Shown: one piece after another, positions 33,774-43,702 of the stretch
Layout: the number at the start of each line of letters is the position of its first letter
How positions within the stretch are numbered: the first letter of the stretch is position 1
DNA from: UBA4716 sp002438865
GTDB taxonomy: Bacteria > Bacillota > Clostridia > UBA1381
NCBI GenBank assembly: GCA_937907325.1
Contig: CALERO010000036.1
Location: 1 to 54,661 of the forward strand
DNA length: 54,661 bases
Direction: 5' to 3'
Notes under the pieces: model-generated
Database searches by the model: none
Seen by the model: only the letters and a program-made list of their open reading frames with translations
Told to the model about the DNA's origin: nothing
Translations under genes and position numbers: made by a program

Positions 33774-34373
33774 TTACTTTGCCGGCTTTGACGCAATAAC
33801 ATCATCTATAATACCGTAAGCCTTTGCTTCGTCAGCAGTCATAAAGTTATCTCTTTCCGTATCCTCGCAAACCTGTTCGTACGATTTTCCCGTACGCTCG
33901 GAAAGGATTTTGTTCATCTTTTCCTTTGTTTTTACAAGGTGGTCGGAATAAATCTTTATATCCGTTGTCTGACCGCTCAGTCCGCCGCCGCTGATAAGCG
34001 GCTGATGTATCATAATCTCGCTGTTGGGGAGCGCATAACGCTTGCCCTTTGCACCTGCCGCAAGCAGGAATGCTCCCATACTTGCCGCCATTCCGATACA
34101 AATGGTAGAAACATCGCATTTAATGTACTGCATAGTATCGTAAATTGCCATTCCCGAGGTTATGGAGCCTCCGGGGCTGTCAATGTACAGCTGAATATCC
34201 TTATCGGGGTCTTTTGCTTCAAGATAAAGCATCTGCGCAACAACAAGACTTGATGTTGCGTCGTTTACCTGATCCGACAAAAATATTATTCTGTCCTCAA
34301 GAAGTCTTGAAAAAATGTCGTATGACCTTTCTCCTCTGTTTGTCTGTTCAACAACTACCGGTACAAGTGCCAT
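33774..34373 (-). CDS. clpP: ATP-dependent Clp protease proteolytic subunit ClpP
   Basis: ClpP (199 residues) forms the tetradecameric serine protease chamber. The catalytic residues are S98 (GMAASMG), H123 (MIHQPL) and an Asp near 171 (EDTERD), all at standard spacing. There is only a short propeptide-like N-terminus. The gene lies 25 bp after tig, in the common Firmicute order tig-clpP-clpX. Confidence 0.98.
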   Translation of the reverse strand: MALVPVVVEQTNRGERSYDIFSRLLEDRIIFLSDQVNDATSSLVVAQMLYLEAKDPDKDIQLYIDSPGGSITSGMAIYDTMQYIKCDVSTICIGMAASMGAFLLAAGAKGKRYALPNSEIMIHQPLISGGGLSGQTTDIKIYSDHLVKTKEKMNKILSERTGKSYEQVCEDTERDNFMTADEAKAYGIIDDVIASKPAK

Positions 34374-34398
34374 AATCGCTCAAATCCTTTCTGCCGAT

Positions 34399-35685
34399 TT
34401 ATTTTACTTTAGCATTGTTTACAAGCATTGTAATGGTCTTCTGGATAGCCAAATCCTGCTTGATGTTTTCCTTTTCCTTGTCGCCCAAAAGCTCCTTAAG
34501 CTTATCAAGCTCCATATTGTACTTCTTAGCCATATCAACAAGGTGAAGCTCAAGCTCCTCCTCGCCCGTTTCGATGCCCTCGGCATTCTTGATTGCCGTA
34601 AGAACAAGCGATCCGCTTATCTTCTTAATCGCATCGGGCTTGAAGTTTTCTCTTATTGCGTCCATCGACATACCCGTGTACTTAAGATATGTTTCCATAT
34701 TAAGACCCTGATATGACAATCTCTGTGCAAAATCATTTACCAATGTGTCAACGTTTGCCTCTATCATAGCGTCGGGAATATCAAATTCCGCATTTTCTAT
34801 TGCCTTTTCAACAACAGCGTTTTCGGTTTCAATCTGTGCCTTGTTCTTTGCTGCTTCTTCAAGCTTCTTTCTTACATCGGCTCTGAATTCGTCCATTGTT
34901 GAAAATTCGCTTACTTCATCAGCAAAATCATCGTTAAGCTCGGGAAGCTCTCTTTCCTTGATTTCCTTTACGGTTACCTTAAAGAGGGCGTCCTTACCTG
35001 CAAGATTTTCAGCATGGTATTCTTCGGGGAATTTAACGTTTACGTCAACAAGGTCGCCTGTGTTTGCGCCTACAAGCTGATCCTCAAAGCCGGGGATAAA
35101 TGTGCCCGAACCGATTTCAAGCTCGTAGTCCTCGCCTTTTCCACCGTCAAACGGAACGCCGTCAACACTTCCCTCAAAGTCGATAACCGTAATATCGCCG
35201 TTCTTTACGGGGCGGTCATCAACCGTGATAAGTCTTGCATTCTTCATCTGCGTTGCTTTGATGTCGTTGTCAACATCTTCGTCTGAAACAGTATAGTCAA
35301 TCTTATCAACTTCTATACCTTTGTATTCGCCCAATTTTACTTCCGGTCTTGTTGTTACGAGAGCCGTAAATACAACAGGCTCGCCGTCCTTGATTTCCTC
35401 AACGTCAATCTCCGGTCTTGCGACTGCGTCAACTTCAGCCTCCTCCAAAGCCTTTGAATACGCTTCGGGAAGTACATTATTTACAGCCTCATCATAGAAT
35501 ACAGCCTTTGTGTAAAGCTTTTCTATAATTGCCTTCGGTGCGTGACCCTTTCTGAAACCGGGTACGTTAAACTTCTTTACATTTTTCTTATAAACCGCAT
35601 TTATTGCCTTTTCAAAATCTTCGCTTGATACTTCAAATGTCAGTTTGACAAGATTCTTTTCTACGTCTTCCTTTTTCACTGCCAT
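34399..35685 (-). CDS. tig: trigger factor
   Basis: The trigger factor (428 residues) is the ribosome-bound chaperone. The N-terminal ribosome-binding loop carries the signature NVPGFRKGHAPK (about residues 38-49). A FKBP-like peptidyl-prolyl isomerase domain (about 155-240, with DFEGSVDGVPFDGGKGEDY) and a helical C-terminal chaperone domain follow. It is the first gene of tig-clpP-clpX. Confidence 0.97.
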   Translation of the reverse strand: MAVKKEDVEKNLVKLTFEVSSEDFEKAINAVYKKNVKKFNVPGFRKGHAPKAIIEKLYTKAVFYDEAVNNVLPEAYSKALEEAEVDAVARPEIDVEEIKDGEPVVFTALVTTRPEVKLGEYKGIEVDKIDYTVSDEDVDNDIKATQMKNARLITVDDRPVKNGDITVIDFEGSVDGVPFDGGKGEDYELEIGSGTFIPGFEDQLVGANTGDLVDVNVKFPEEYHAENLAGKDALFKVTVKEIKERELPELNDDFADEVSEFSTMDEFRADVRKKLEEAAKNKAQIETENAVVEKAIENAEFDIPDAMIEANVDTLVNDFAQRLSYQGLNMETYLKYTGMSMDAIRENFKPDAIKKISGSLVLTAIKNAEGIETGEEELELHLVDMAKKYNMELDKLKELLGDKEKENIKQDLAIQKTITMLVNNAKVK

Positions 35686-35734
35686 AGTGATTATTTCCTC
35701 CTTTTGTATCGTAAAACATTATAACATACAGTAT

Positions 35735-35763
35735 ATTATAACATATGCCGAACAATTTTTCAA
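35735..35763 (-). promoter_or_regulatory. promoter of the tig-clpP-clpX operon
   Basis: TTGAAA (35763-35758), 17-bp spacer and TATAAT (35740-35735). A second TATAAT follows 11 bp downstream but has no good -35. Confidence 0.8.
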
Positions 35764-35796
35764 TTACTTTTTTGATTTTTTATAGATTTCACAATT

Positions 35797-37686
35797 TTAT
35801 TTTATTTTGTAAAGAGTATTACCGCCTTTTGAATAAATTTTATCAAAATTGCTGTAATTTTCTTCGTTTATATTAAACTCATCACGCTCATATCTGCCAA
35901 CAAAAACGTACTTTATGCCGTTGTATGCGCACAGCTCGGTGAGTGTTTCTCCACCGTTTTCATAAGCCGCTTTGACAAGCTCGCTGCGTTTTGCGTATTC
36001 CTCGCCGAAGCCATGGAAATACACATAAAACGACGAACCCAAAAACAGATTTCTTCCGCCAAGTGATGAAACGGGATTTACAGTCTCGCCGCCCGTAAGG
36101 AACACTGCGTCCTTTTCCGTATTTTCCCTTATAAATTCCGCCGTTTGAATATCCTCCTCCGTAAAGGTCTGATACTCCCTGCCCGACTTGTATTCTCTTG
36201 CTATGGTAAGCACTCCCGAAAAAGTTCCGAAAAATACAACAGCCGCCGCAAGATACGCACGTCCGCCCGTACCTTTAAGCTTTTCATACATTTTTACAAA
36301 ATATTCGCTCACGAGAATTACGGCTATCATATAGGCAATAAAAATCAGCTTGTTGTTATCATAGCTGTTCGGCTGAAACAGCACCAGTTCCGCCAAAAAC
36401 ATTACCGCCGCACCGCCCAGAGCAAGCTTTTTGTTCTCAATGCCCGTACAGATAACCGCAGGTGCAATAAACAGTGCCGTTATGCCCCAGTTTTTCAAAT
36501 AAAACCACAGATACGGATCCTTCGTATTTACCCAGTTGAATGACAGCCTCAAAAAACTGTCATTGCCGCTTGTCTGCGAGAAAGTCCAGAAAATAAGCTG
36601 AGGAAGTGCAAGCACCGCAGCCGTTACACCGTAAACCGCCCACATTTTGAAATTTGCCTTGAAATCACTTATAAGCGAGCATATGCAAAGCACAGCGCTT
36701 ATTACTCCCAAAGCAAGAAAAGTATGCGTATGTATCATAGGCATACAGCCTGCAAGAACGCCGAGAATTGCAAAGGTTTTTACGTTTTTGGTGCGTATTC
36801 CGTCTATCAAAAGCCATAGTGCCGGCATCAGCACACACCAGCCTGCCATGGTTGTCCTTTGCGGAATTATCATATCGCAAATCGTGTTTACCCATCGGAG
36901 ATTGCCGTCAAGATAATTTGTCGGTGTTTTGTAATACTCGGTGAAAATCTGCGTAAAAACTCCGCTGTCGGCACGTGCGCCGTTTAAAAAATACGCAAAC
37001 CCGAAACCGCCGTTAAAGAAAAACAGCACGACCGCAAGCACCGCCGCCGCTTTTCTGTTTGTTATTTTCCGTGCCAGAATATAAAATCCCGTAACAAGCA
37101 AAAGTGACATTACATAGCTCGGAACAAGCACCGCCCATCTGAGCGCCGTGCCGAACAGATACAGACTTGACGAAAGCATATCGGCAAGAAACGGATAATT
37201 AAGCTTATATCCCGAAAGCTGACAGTATTCGGGAGGGAATTTCCCCTGTTCCGCAATGCTTGTCACAAAGCTTAAATGCATATTAAGGTCACCGTAAGTG
37301 GATTGCCCCGAGCTTACTCCGCCGCCCGGGAACGGCGCAAGTATATGGTTTGTCATAAGCACCCATATAACAAGCGTCACGGGCAGAATGAGAAACAACG
37401 CAGTTTTGTGCGGTACACATTTCTCACCGCCGATTTTAATATTTATTTTTTCCTTTTTAACCGCTTTTATGACGGCATACGGCAGAATAGCCGCCGCCAT
37501 AAGCGCAAAATGAGCGGTTTTCGTAAACCCGAAAACCGCCGCAAACGGCATAATTCCCGCCATAAGCAGTACATTTCCGAAAACCGAGCCCATCCATATG
37601 CGAAAATATATATCCTTTTCCTTAAATAGCATATCGGCATACAAAAAGCCGACCGCAAGGAAATAAACGTATAATACTATTCCCAT
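35797..37686 (-). CDS. large polytopic membrane protein, possible GT-C-type glycosyltransferase
   Basis: The 629-residue protein has about 12-14 hydrophobic helices, then a soluble C-terminal domain of about 130 residues. The first long outside loop holds QSTYGDLNMHLSF and LNYPFLADML. An acidic residue in the first large extracytoplasmic loop is a feature of GT-C lipid-linked-sugar transferases, and HTHTFLALG is a further His-rich site. I know similar sequences only as uncharacterised membrane proteins. Its gene lies 5 bp after the thioredoxin-like gene and is the last of the dprA-topA-trmFO run. Confidence 0.7.
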   Translation of the reverse strand: MGIVLYVYFLAVGFLYADMLFKEKDIYFRIWMGSVFGNVLLMAGIMPFAAVFGFTKTAHFALMAAAILPYAVIKAVKKEKINIKIGGEKCVPHKTALFLILPVTLVIWVLMTNHILAPFPGGGVSSGQSTYGDLNMHLSFVTSIAEQGKFPPEYCQLSGYKLNYPFLADMLSSSLYLFGTALRWAVLVPSYVMSLLLVTGFYILARKITNRKAAAVLAVVLFFFNGGFGFAYFLNGARADSGVFTQIFTEYYKTPTNYLDGNLRWVNTICDMIIPQRTTMAGWCVLMPALWLLIDGIRTKNVKTFAILGVLAGCMPMIHTHTFLALGVISAVLCICSLISDFKANFKMWAVYGVTAAVLALPQLIFWTFSQTSGNDSFLRLSFNWVNTKDPYLWFYLKNWGITALFIAPAVICTGIENKKLALGGAAVMFLAELVLFQPNSYDNNKLIFIAYMIAVILVSEYFVKMYEKLKGTGGRAYLAAAVVFFGTFSGVLTIAREYKSGREYQTFTEEDIQTAEFIRENTEKDAVFLTGGETVNPVSSLGGRNLFLGSSFYVYFHGFGEEYAKRSELVKAAYENGGETLTELCAYNGIKYVFVGRYERDEFNINEENYSNFDKIYSKGGNTLYKIK

Positions 37687-37691
37687 ACTTC

Positions 37692-38144
37692 TTACTTCAA
37701 TGCCGCCTCAATATATTGCCTTAAAACCTGCTTGTCACTGCACTTAAATTCTATTGCGGAAATATTGTTTGAAGTATTGAGCATTATAAGCGCCGGGGTC
37801 TGCTGATCCACGGGGAAATTTTCCTTTGCCTCAGGGGTATCGTCAACGTTTATTATATCAAACTTAACACGTCCGCCGTATTCCTTTTTAAGGTCTTCAA
37901 TCATACTGTTTGTCGCATCAAATCCCGCATCGTTCTTTGAGATAAAATACATAAACGTAGGCGTATACTTCTTTTCGCTCTCGCTCGTCTCCGTCAATGC
38001 CTGTACGGGTGCCGCAGTTGCTTCGGGGGCGGTATTCTTTTTCTGCATACCCTTTGCGGCAAATATAATCACCGCCGCAACTATTACAACCGCCGCTATG
38101 ACCGCCGCTGCAATCTTTGTTTTCTTATCCATCGTTTTCATCAT
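37692..38144 (-). CDS. membrane-anchored thioredoxin-like protein without CxxC
   Basis: The 150-residue protein has an N-terminal anchor helix (about 10-30), an Ala/Pro/Thr-rich linker and a thioredoxin-fold domain: FMYFISKNDAGFDATNSMIEDL, then VKFDIINVDD and the cis-proline region QQTPALIMLN. The position of the redox motif, after the first strand, reads SKNDAGFD, so there is no CxxC and no thiol chemistry is expected. A binding or scaffolding role is more likely. The start is uncertain (ATG at 38144, 38141 or 38132), and all options overlap the end of trmFO. Confidence 0.72.
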   Translation of the reverse strand: MMKTMDKKTKIAAAVIAAVVIVAAVIIFAAKGMQKKNTAPEATAAPVQALTETSESEKKYTPTFMYFISKNDAGFDATNSMIEDLKKEYGGRVKFDIINVDDTPEAKENFPVDQQTPALIMLNTSNNISAIEFKCSDKQVLRQYIEAALK

Positions 38145-39453
38145 TCCTTTCAGAATTGTTTATCCGGCGCTTCAGCGTATCCAATGCTCTCAGCGCAATT
38201 TTGTTATACCGCTCCTGCTTATTGCGTATTCTTTCGTTCAATCCCTCTATGACGCCGAAATTGGCGTTCATAGGCTGAAATTTTTCAACACGCTCGTCCG
38301 ATATATAATTTACAAGCGCACCGATTGCCGTTTTCGAGTCGGGTTCAAACGGCTTTTCGCCCTTGATGATCCTTGCCGCATTGTACCCTGCAAGTATTCC
38401 GCTTGACGCACTCTCAACGTATCCCTCGACTCCGGTTATCTGCCCTGCAAAGAACAATTTCGGATACTTTCGCATCTGATAATACTTATTTAAAAGCTTG
38501 GGGGAATTTATATATGTATTCCTGTGCATAACCCCGTAACGCACAAAATCTGCGTTTTCAAGTCCCGGAATCATTGAGAATACACGCTTTTGCTCTCCCC
38601 ACTTAAGATTGGTCTGAAATCCCACAAGATTGTACAGAGTACCCTCCATATTATCCTGACGGAGTTGTACAACGGCGTATGCGTCATCTTTTCCCGTTTT
38701 GGGATTTACCAGTCCCACAGGCTTTAACGGTCCGAAAACGAGCGTTTCAAACCCACGCTCCGCCATAACCTCAACAGGCATACAACCCTCGAAAACCTTT
38801 CTGTCCTCAAAGCTTTTAAGCTCCGCTGTCTGCGCCGATACAAGTGCATTGTAAAACGCCTCGTATTCTTCACGTGTCATCGGGCAGTTTATATAATCGG
38901 CAGTTCCCTTGTCGTATCGTGCCGCCTTAAAAACCTTTGATTTGTCTATGCTCTCCTCCGTTACAATAGGTGCGGCGGCATCGTAAAAATACAATCCGCT
39001 GCCTCCGGTAAGCTTTTCTATCGCCGGGGAAAGTCCGTCCGAGGTGAGCGGTCCCGTTGCGATTATTGTGTATTCGTCGGGATCTATTTCCGTAACCTCG
39101 CCGTGTATTACCTTTACAAGGCTGTTTTCTTTGATTTTTTCCGTAATGTATTTTGCAAACATATCACGGTCAACCGCAAGCGCACCGCCTGCCGGAACAC
39201 GGCTCCTGTCCGCCGACTCCATCATAAGCGAGCCGAACAGCCGCATTTCCTCTTTCAGAAGTCCGCAGGCATTTTCAATTCTGTCCGCCTTAAGTGAATT
39301 TGAGCATACAAGCTCCGCAAAATCCGCATTTGAATGTGCCGGCGAATATTTCTGCGGTTTCATCTCGTACAGTTCAACGTTTATTCCTTCCTTTACGAGC
39401 TGCCAAACCGCCTCACACCCTGCAAGACCTGCTCCTATAACCTTTACCGTCAT
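38125..39453 (-). CDS. trmFO: methylenetetrahydrofolate-tRNA-(uracil-5-)-methyltransferase TrmFO
   Basis: TrmFO (442 residues) makes ribothymidine at position 54 of tRNA using methylene-tetrahydrofolate and FAD. It starts with a dinucleotide-binding motif VKVIGAGLAGCEAV, followed by the family-specific YEMKPQKYSPAH and LVCSNSLKAD, and ends with GVEGYVESASSGILAGYNAA. GGAG lies 5 bases ahead of the ATG at 39453, 2 bp after the topA stop. Order topA-trmFO is conserved in Firmicutes. Confidence 0.96.
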   Translation of the reverse strand: MTVKVIGAGLAGCEAVWQLVKEGINVELYEMKPQKYSPAHSNADFAELVCSNSLKADRIENACGLLKEEMRLFGSLMMESADRSRVPAGGALAVDRDMFAKYITEKIKENSLVKVIHGEVTEIDPDEYTIIATGPLTSDGLSPAIEKLTGGSGLYFYDAAAPIVTEESIDKSKVFKAARYDKGTADYINCPMTREEYEAFYNALVSAQTAELKSFEDRKVFEGCMPVEVMAERGFETLVFGPLKPVGLVNPKTGKDDAYAVVQLRQDNMEGTLYNLVGFQTNLKWGEQKRVFSMIPGLENADFVRYGVMHRNTYINSPKLLNKYYQMRKYPKLFFAGQITGVEGYVESASSGILAGYNAARIIKGEKPFEPDSKTAIGALVNYISDERVEKFQPMNANFGVIEGLNERIRNKQERYNKIALRALDTLKRRINNSERNDENDG

Positions 39454-39455
39454 TA

Positions 39456-41561
39456 TCACTCCGCCTTATTTTTTGTTATTTTACGCTCATACTTACATTC
39501 CTGATTCCAACAGTATATCTTCTTTGCCCTGCCGTCCTTTTTAAGCAGAAGTCCTCCGCACTGCGGACATTTTTCATCCTTTACCGGTTCGTCCCATACC
39601 ATAAAATCGCACTTGGGATAATGCTCGCAGCCGTAATAAACCTTTCCCTTTCTCGAACGTCTTACAAGGATTTCGCCGCCGCATTTGGGGCAGATTGCTC
39701 CCGTTCCCTCACGTATCGGCTTTGCGTTCTTACATTCGGGATACCCCGGACATGCCAGGAATTTTCCGTATTTGCTGAGCTTATAGACCATCTTTCTGCC
39801 GCATTTTTCGCACACGACGTCCGACTCCTCGTCCTTAAGCTTTATCTTTTCTATATTTTCTTCGGCTTTTTTAAGATTTTTCTCAAACGGCGGATAAAAC
39901 TCCTCCAAAAGGTCGACCCACTTTTTATCTCCGCTTTCGACATCGTCAAGTTCCTGCTCCATACCTGCGGTAAACTCGACATCAACAATATCCTTGAAGT
40001 TGTCCTTCATTATATCCGTTGTCACCATACCGAGTTCTGTCGGCATAAGCTGTTTTTTGCTTCTTACAACGTACCCTCTCGATACGATTGTTGAAATTGT
40101 GGGCGCATAGGTGGACGGTCTGCCTATACCGTTTTCCTCAAGTTCTTTGATAAGCGATGCGTCCGTATATCTTGCCGGCGGCTGTGTGAAATGCTGTTTT
40201 GCATTACATTCCTTAAGCTGTGCCGTGTCCTTTTCGTTAAGCTTTTCAAGCACCTTTGCGTCCTTGTCCGCTTTTCCCGTTCCGTCCTCGTAGACGGCGG
40301 TATAACCCTTGAATTTAATCTTTGAGCCGCTTGCCTTAAACGTATGGCCTTTTGCGTCAAGCGTAACGTTTATACTGTCATGCACACTTGCCGACATCTG
40401 GCTCGCCGCAAATCTCTCCCATATAAGCTTATAAAGCTTGTACTGGTCGTTTGTAAGCTTATCTTTTATATCAATAGGCTTTATGCCGGGCGAGGTCGGA
40501 CGTATCGCCTCGTGTGCATCCTGTGCGTTCTTTTTCGTCTTGTACTGTCTTGTGCATACGTACTCTTTTCCATACTCTGCCGCAATAACGTCCGCCATTT
40601 CACGCTGCGCACCCTCGGATATTCTTAACGAATCCGTTCTCATATACGTTATAAGACCTATCGTTCCTATCTTTCCGCCAAGGCTTACGCCCTCGTACAA
40701 AGTCTGCGCTATCTGCATCGTCTTTGCCGCCTGGAAGCCGTATTTTCCCGATGCGTCCTGCTGCATTGTAGATGTGGTAAACGGCGGCTGCGGATTTCTC
40801 TTTACTTCGTTTCTTTTGATTTTTTCCACTACAAAATCAACGTCCTTGACGCCGTTGGTTATATTCTCCGCCTGCTCTTTTGTTTCGAGTGCGGTTTCCT
40901 TGTTGTTCTCTCCGTAATACTTTGCCGTAAAGTCCTTTTTAGACGTCTTTTCGATCAAAAGTGCCTCAACCGTCCAGTATTCTTTCGGATTGAAGTTTAA
41001 AATTTCTTCCTCTCTGTCGCATATAAGCTTTGTTGCGACAGACTGCACACGTCCTGCGCTGAGTCCCTTTTTGACCTTTTTCCACAAAAGCGGGCTTATC
41101 TGATACCCTACCACACGGTCGAGTATTCTTCGTGCCTGCTGTGCGTTCACAAGGTCCATATCTATGGCTCTCGGCTCTTTTATTGCCGCTTTAACGGCGT
41201 TTTTCGTTATTTCGTTAAACGTAACACGGCACTTTGATGCGGGGTCGATATTAAGCGCTCTTGCCAGATGCCAGCTTATTGCCTCTCCCTCACGGTCAGG
41301 GTCGGTTGCGAGATATACTATATCGGCTTTTGCCGCTTCTTTTTTAAGCTTGTTTAAAAGCTCTCCCTTTCCCCGAATGGTTATATATCTCGGCTCAAAA
41401 TGATGTTCCACGTCCACCGCAAGCTGACTTTTCGGCAGGTCGATAATATGTCCCATCGATGCGACTACCGTATAATCGTTTCCGAGATATTTTTTTATTG
41501 TGCCTGCCTTTGCGGGTGACTCCACTATCAGCAGTTTCTTTTTACTTTTCTTTACAGCCAT
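39456..41561 (-). CDS. topA: DNA topoisomerase I
   Basis: TopA (701 residues) relaxes negative supercoils as a type IA enzyme. The Toprim domain starts at LLIVESPAKAGTI, with DPDREGE holding the Mg-binding acidic residues. The active-site tyrosine is in GLITYMRTDS. The C-terminus has three four-cysteine zinc ribbons, beginning CEKCGRKMVY, CPKCGGEILV and CPQCGGLLLK. GGAGG precedes the ATG at 41561. Confidence 0.97.
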   Translation of the reverse strand: MAVKKSKKKLLIVESPAKAGTIKKYLGNDYTVVASMGHIIDLPKSQLAVDVEHHFEPRYITIRGKGELLNKLKKEAAKADIVYLATDPDREGEAISWHLARALNIDPASKCRVTFNEITKNAVKAAIKEPRAIDMDLVNAQQARRILDRVVGYQISPLLWKKVKKGLSAGRVQSVATKLICDREEEILNFNPKEYWTVEALLIEKTSKKDFTAKYYGENNKETALETKEQAENITNGVKDVDFVVEKIKRNEVKRNPQPPFTTSTMQQDASGKYGFQAAKTMQIAQTLYEGVSLGGKIGTIGLITYMRTDSLRISEGAQREMADVIAAEYGKEYVCTRQYKTKKNAQDAHEAIRPTSPGIKPIDIKDKLTNDQYKLYKLIWERFAASQMSASVHDSINVTLDAKGHTFKASGSKIKFKGYTAVYEDGTGKADKDAKVLEKLNEKDTAQLKECNAKQHFTQPPARYTDASLIKELEENGIGRPSTYAPTISTIVSRGYVVRSKKQLMPTELGMVTTDIMKDNFKDIVDVEFTAGMEQELDDVESGDKKWVDLLEEFYPPFEKNLKKAEENIEKIKLKDEESDVVCEKCGRKMVYKLSKYGKFLACPGYPECKNAKPIREGTGAICPKCGGEILVRRSRKGKVYYGCEHYPKCDFMVWDEPVKDEKCPQCGGLLLKKDGRAKKIYCWNQECKYERKITKNKAE

Positions 41562-41578
41562 TTTTTCCTCCATAAAAT

Positions 41579-42712
41579 TTATATTTTCAGCTTGTAGCTG
41601 TTTCCCGGCAGTCTTGTGACAAATCCGTTCATTTCAAGAAGTATCATTGTCGTGTTAAGCTCTCCGGGCGGCATTTCGGTTTCACGAATCAGCTCGTCCG
41701 TATACCGTTCTTTTTCAGTTAAAAGTTCTATTATCTTCTTTTCGCAATCACGCAGTCCGTCATAACGGCTTTCGTCAACAACGGGCGTTTTCGGTGTTTT
41801 TATCTTTGGTTTTTCCTTAATCGGCTCTGCGTTTTTTAATCGCATTGCGTCATACGGATATTCGATTATTATATCCTCCGCACACGTTACAAGCTTTGCG
41901 CATTTTTGTATCAGTTCGTTTGTGCCTTTGTACTGAGCGTCAAAGATATTTCCGGGCACGGCAAACACGTCACGGTTATTCTTAAACGCACATTCGGCGG
42001 TTATGAGTGCACCGCTCCCTTTTGGTGCCTCCGTTACAAGAAGCCCTCTCGCAAGACCGGCAATTATTCTGTTTCGTTCGGGGAAATGATGTCCCATCGC
42101 CTGTGAACCGGGCGGATACTCCGTAAGTACAACTCCGTTTTCGATTATTGAATAATACAGCTCCGTATTTACGGCAGGATATATAACGTCTATACCGCTC
42201 CCCAAAACGGCTATCGTATTCATTCCGGCACGCAAAGCCGACTCGGCGGATATTGCGTCTATGCCCTTTGCCATACCGCTCACTATCGTGACTCCGTACC
42301 TTGCAAGGTCACGGCAGAGAGTTCTCGTTGCCATTCTGCCGTAATCACTGCACCGCCGTGTCCCGACAACGCCTATCATAAAAAGCTCATTCCAATCGGG
42401 GATTTCGCCTTTCGCATAAAGAACATACGGCGGATCGATTATTTTTCTGAGCGGTTCGGGATAATCCTCATCATCAAACGTAATTATCCTTGCATCGCAC
42501 TTCTTTGTTTTTTCATACACCTTCTTTGCCTCATCGAGGTTTTTATCGCAAAGCGCCGATTTTTCATGAGGTGTGAGTATTTGAATATTATTATATTCCT
42601 TTGCTCCGTAAATATCCTCTATACTGTCAAAGCGCTCCAGCAAACAGGTGATTTTTGTGGGATTCATTCTCGGCTTAAGCGTCAGCCAAAGCCAATGCAA
42701 TGTATTCTCCAT
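41579..42712 (-). CDS. dprA: DNA-processing protein DprA
   Basis: DprA (377 residues) loads RecA onto incoming single-stranded DNA during natural transformation. A Rossmann-like domain contains VVGTRRCSDYG, VSGMAKGIDAISAESAL and VLGSGIDVIYP. A C-terminal winged-helix domain (about 310-377) completes the usual layout. The ATG at 42712 starts MENTLHWLWLTL, normal for the family; GAGG is 12 bases away, rather far. No other competence gene is in the window. Confidence 0.94.
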   Translation of the reverse strand: MENTLHWLWLTLKPRMNPTKITCLLERFDSIEDIYGAKEYNNIQILTPHEKSALCDKNLDEAKKVYEKTKKCDARIITFDDEDYPEPLRKIIDPPYVLYAKGEIPDWNELFMIGVVGTRRCSDYGRMATRTLCRDLARYGVTIVSGMAKGIDAISAESALRAGMNTIAVLGSGIDVIYPAVNTELYYSIIENGVVLTEYPPGSQAMGHHFPERNRIIAGLARGLLVTEAPKGSGALITAECAFKNNRDVFAVPGNIFDAQYKGTNELIQKCAKLVTCAEDIIIEYPYDAMRLKNAEPIKEKPKIKTPKTPVVDESRYDGLRDCEKKIIELLTEKERYTDELIRETEMPPGELNTTMILLEMNGFVTRLPGNSYKLKI

Positions 42713-42750
42713 TAGTTTATATTTCCTCTTTTGTTTTACATTCAATATCA

Positions 42751-42779
42751 ACAATACTACAATTCAACGGAATTGTCAA
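42751..42779 (-). promoter_or_regulatory. promoter of the dprA-topA-trmFO operon
   Basis: TTGACA (42779-42774), 17-bp spacer and TATTGT (42756-42751). It overlaps the stop codon of the upstream methyltransferase gene. Confidence 0.7.
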
Positions 42780-43546
42780 GACTTTCCTCTTACAACTTCA
42801 TACATAAGTATTCCGGCGGCAACGGAAACGTTTAAAGAGTCTGCCTTGCCGATTATGGGAATTTTTACACGTGTGCAAAGCTTCAGCACCTCATCGGAAA
42901 TTCCGTTTGCCTCGTTTCCCACAACTATTATTACGGGTTTACTCATATCCGCACTGCGGTAATCTATGCTGTCGCTGCCGAGCGCTCCGCCTATGAGCTT
43001 AAATCCCATATCCGCATATCTTTTGAGGTCGGCAAAGTTTTTTCCCGTTACAACCTTCATATTGAAAAAAGAACCCATACTCGCACGCACTGTTTTAGGG
43101 CTGTACAAATCCGCACACCCCTCCGACAATATAACACCGCCGAAGCCTGCGGCGTCCGCCGTGCGTATTATCGTGCCGAGGTTGCCGGGGTCGTTTATCC
43201 CGTCGCAGTAAACATACGCCTTTGACGTATCGGGTATAAAATCCGCATTGTCCTCCGCCTTTATGACCGCAATTATCCCCTGCGGCGCTGTCGTATCGCA
43301 CAGACGGCCGAAAATATTGTCGCTTATTTTAATAAGCATTGCGTCTTTCGGGTAATCAAAGCTTTCCTCGTTGAAAAACCGCTCCGACACCGCAACGACC
43401 GACACCGTCCTGTCCGACGCTATTGCATCGGAAACGGATTTTTTGCCCTCGACGGTATATTCGCCGTGCTTTACCCTCTCCTTTTTGGCAGACAGCGATT
43501 TTATGTATTTGAATTTTGCGTTTGAAGCCGATGTTATTTCAAGCAT
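42776..43546 (-). CDS. SpoU/TrmH-family RNA 2'-O-methyltransferase (YsgA-like)
   Basis: The 256-residue protein has a small N-terminal substrate-binding domain (about 1-95) and a SPOUT knot domain. Three motifs are visible: NDPGNLGTIIRTADAAG, IIVVGNEANGIS and IPIIGKADSLNVSVAAGILM. YsgA-type members methylate ribose in 23S rRNA, but the exact site cannot be read here. GGAG lies 8 bases ahead of the ATG at 43546; the longer frame has no such site. Confidence 0.93.
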   Translation of the reverse strand: MLEITSASNAKFKYIKSLSAKKERVKHGEYTVEGKKSVSDAIASDRTVSVVAVSERFFNEESFDYPKDAMLIKISDNIFGRLCDTTAPQGIIAVIKAEDNADFIPDTSKAYVYCDGINDPGNLGTIIRTADAAGFGGVILSEGCADLYSPKTVRASMGSFFNMKVVTGKNFADLKRYADMGFKLIGGALGSDSIDYRSADMSKPVIIVVGNEANGISDEVLKLCTRVKIPIIGKADSLNVSVAAGILMYEVVRGKS

Positions 43547-43599
43547 TTCAAAACTCCGTTTCAGCCGTTTTTTATACGGCAAATTATTTTACCTACATT

Positions 43600-43628
43600 A
43601 TTATATACCGTTTATCTTTTTTTCGCAA
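43600..43628 (-). promoter_or_regulatory. promoter of the SpoU-type methyltransferase gene
   Basis: TTGCGA (43628-43623), 17-bp spacer and TATAAT (43605-43600). A small GCCGT / ACGGC hairpin (43564-43580) lies in the leader. Confidence 0.7.
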
Positions 43629-43702
43629 CAGTTTTTTTGATTTTGTCTTTTTCAAATTTTATTCATAAATAAATAAAAAATATTTTTTATTTGCCTACCC
43701 GT

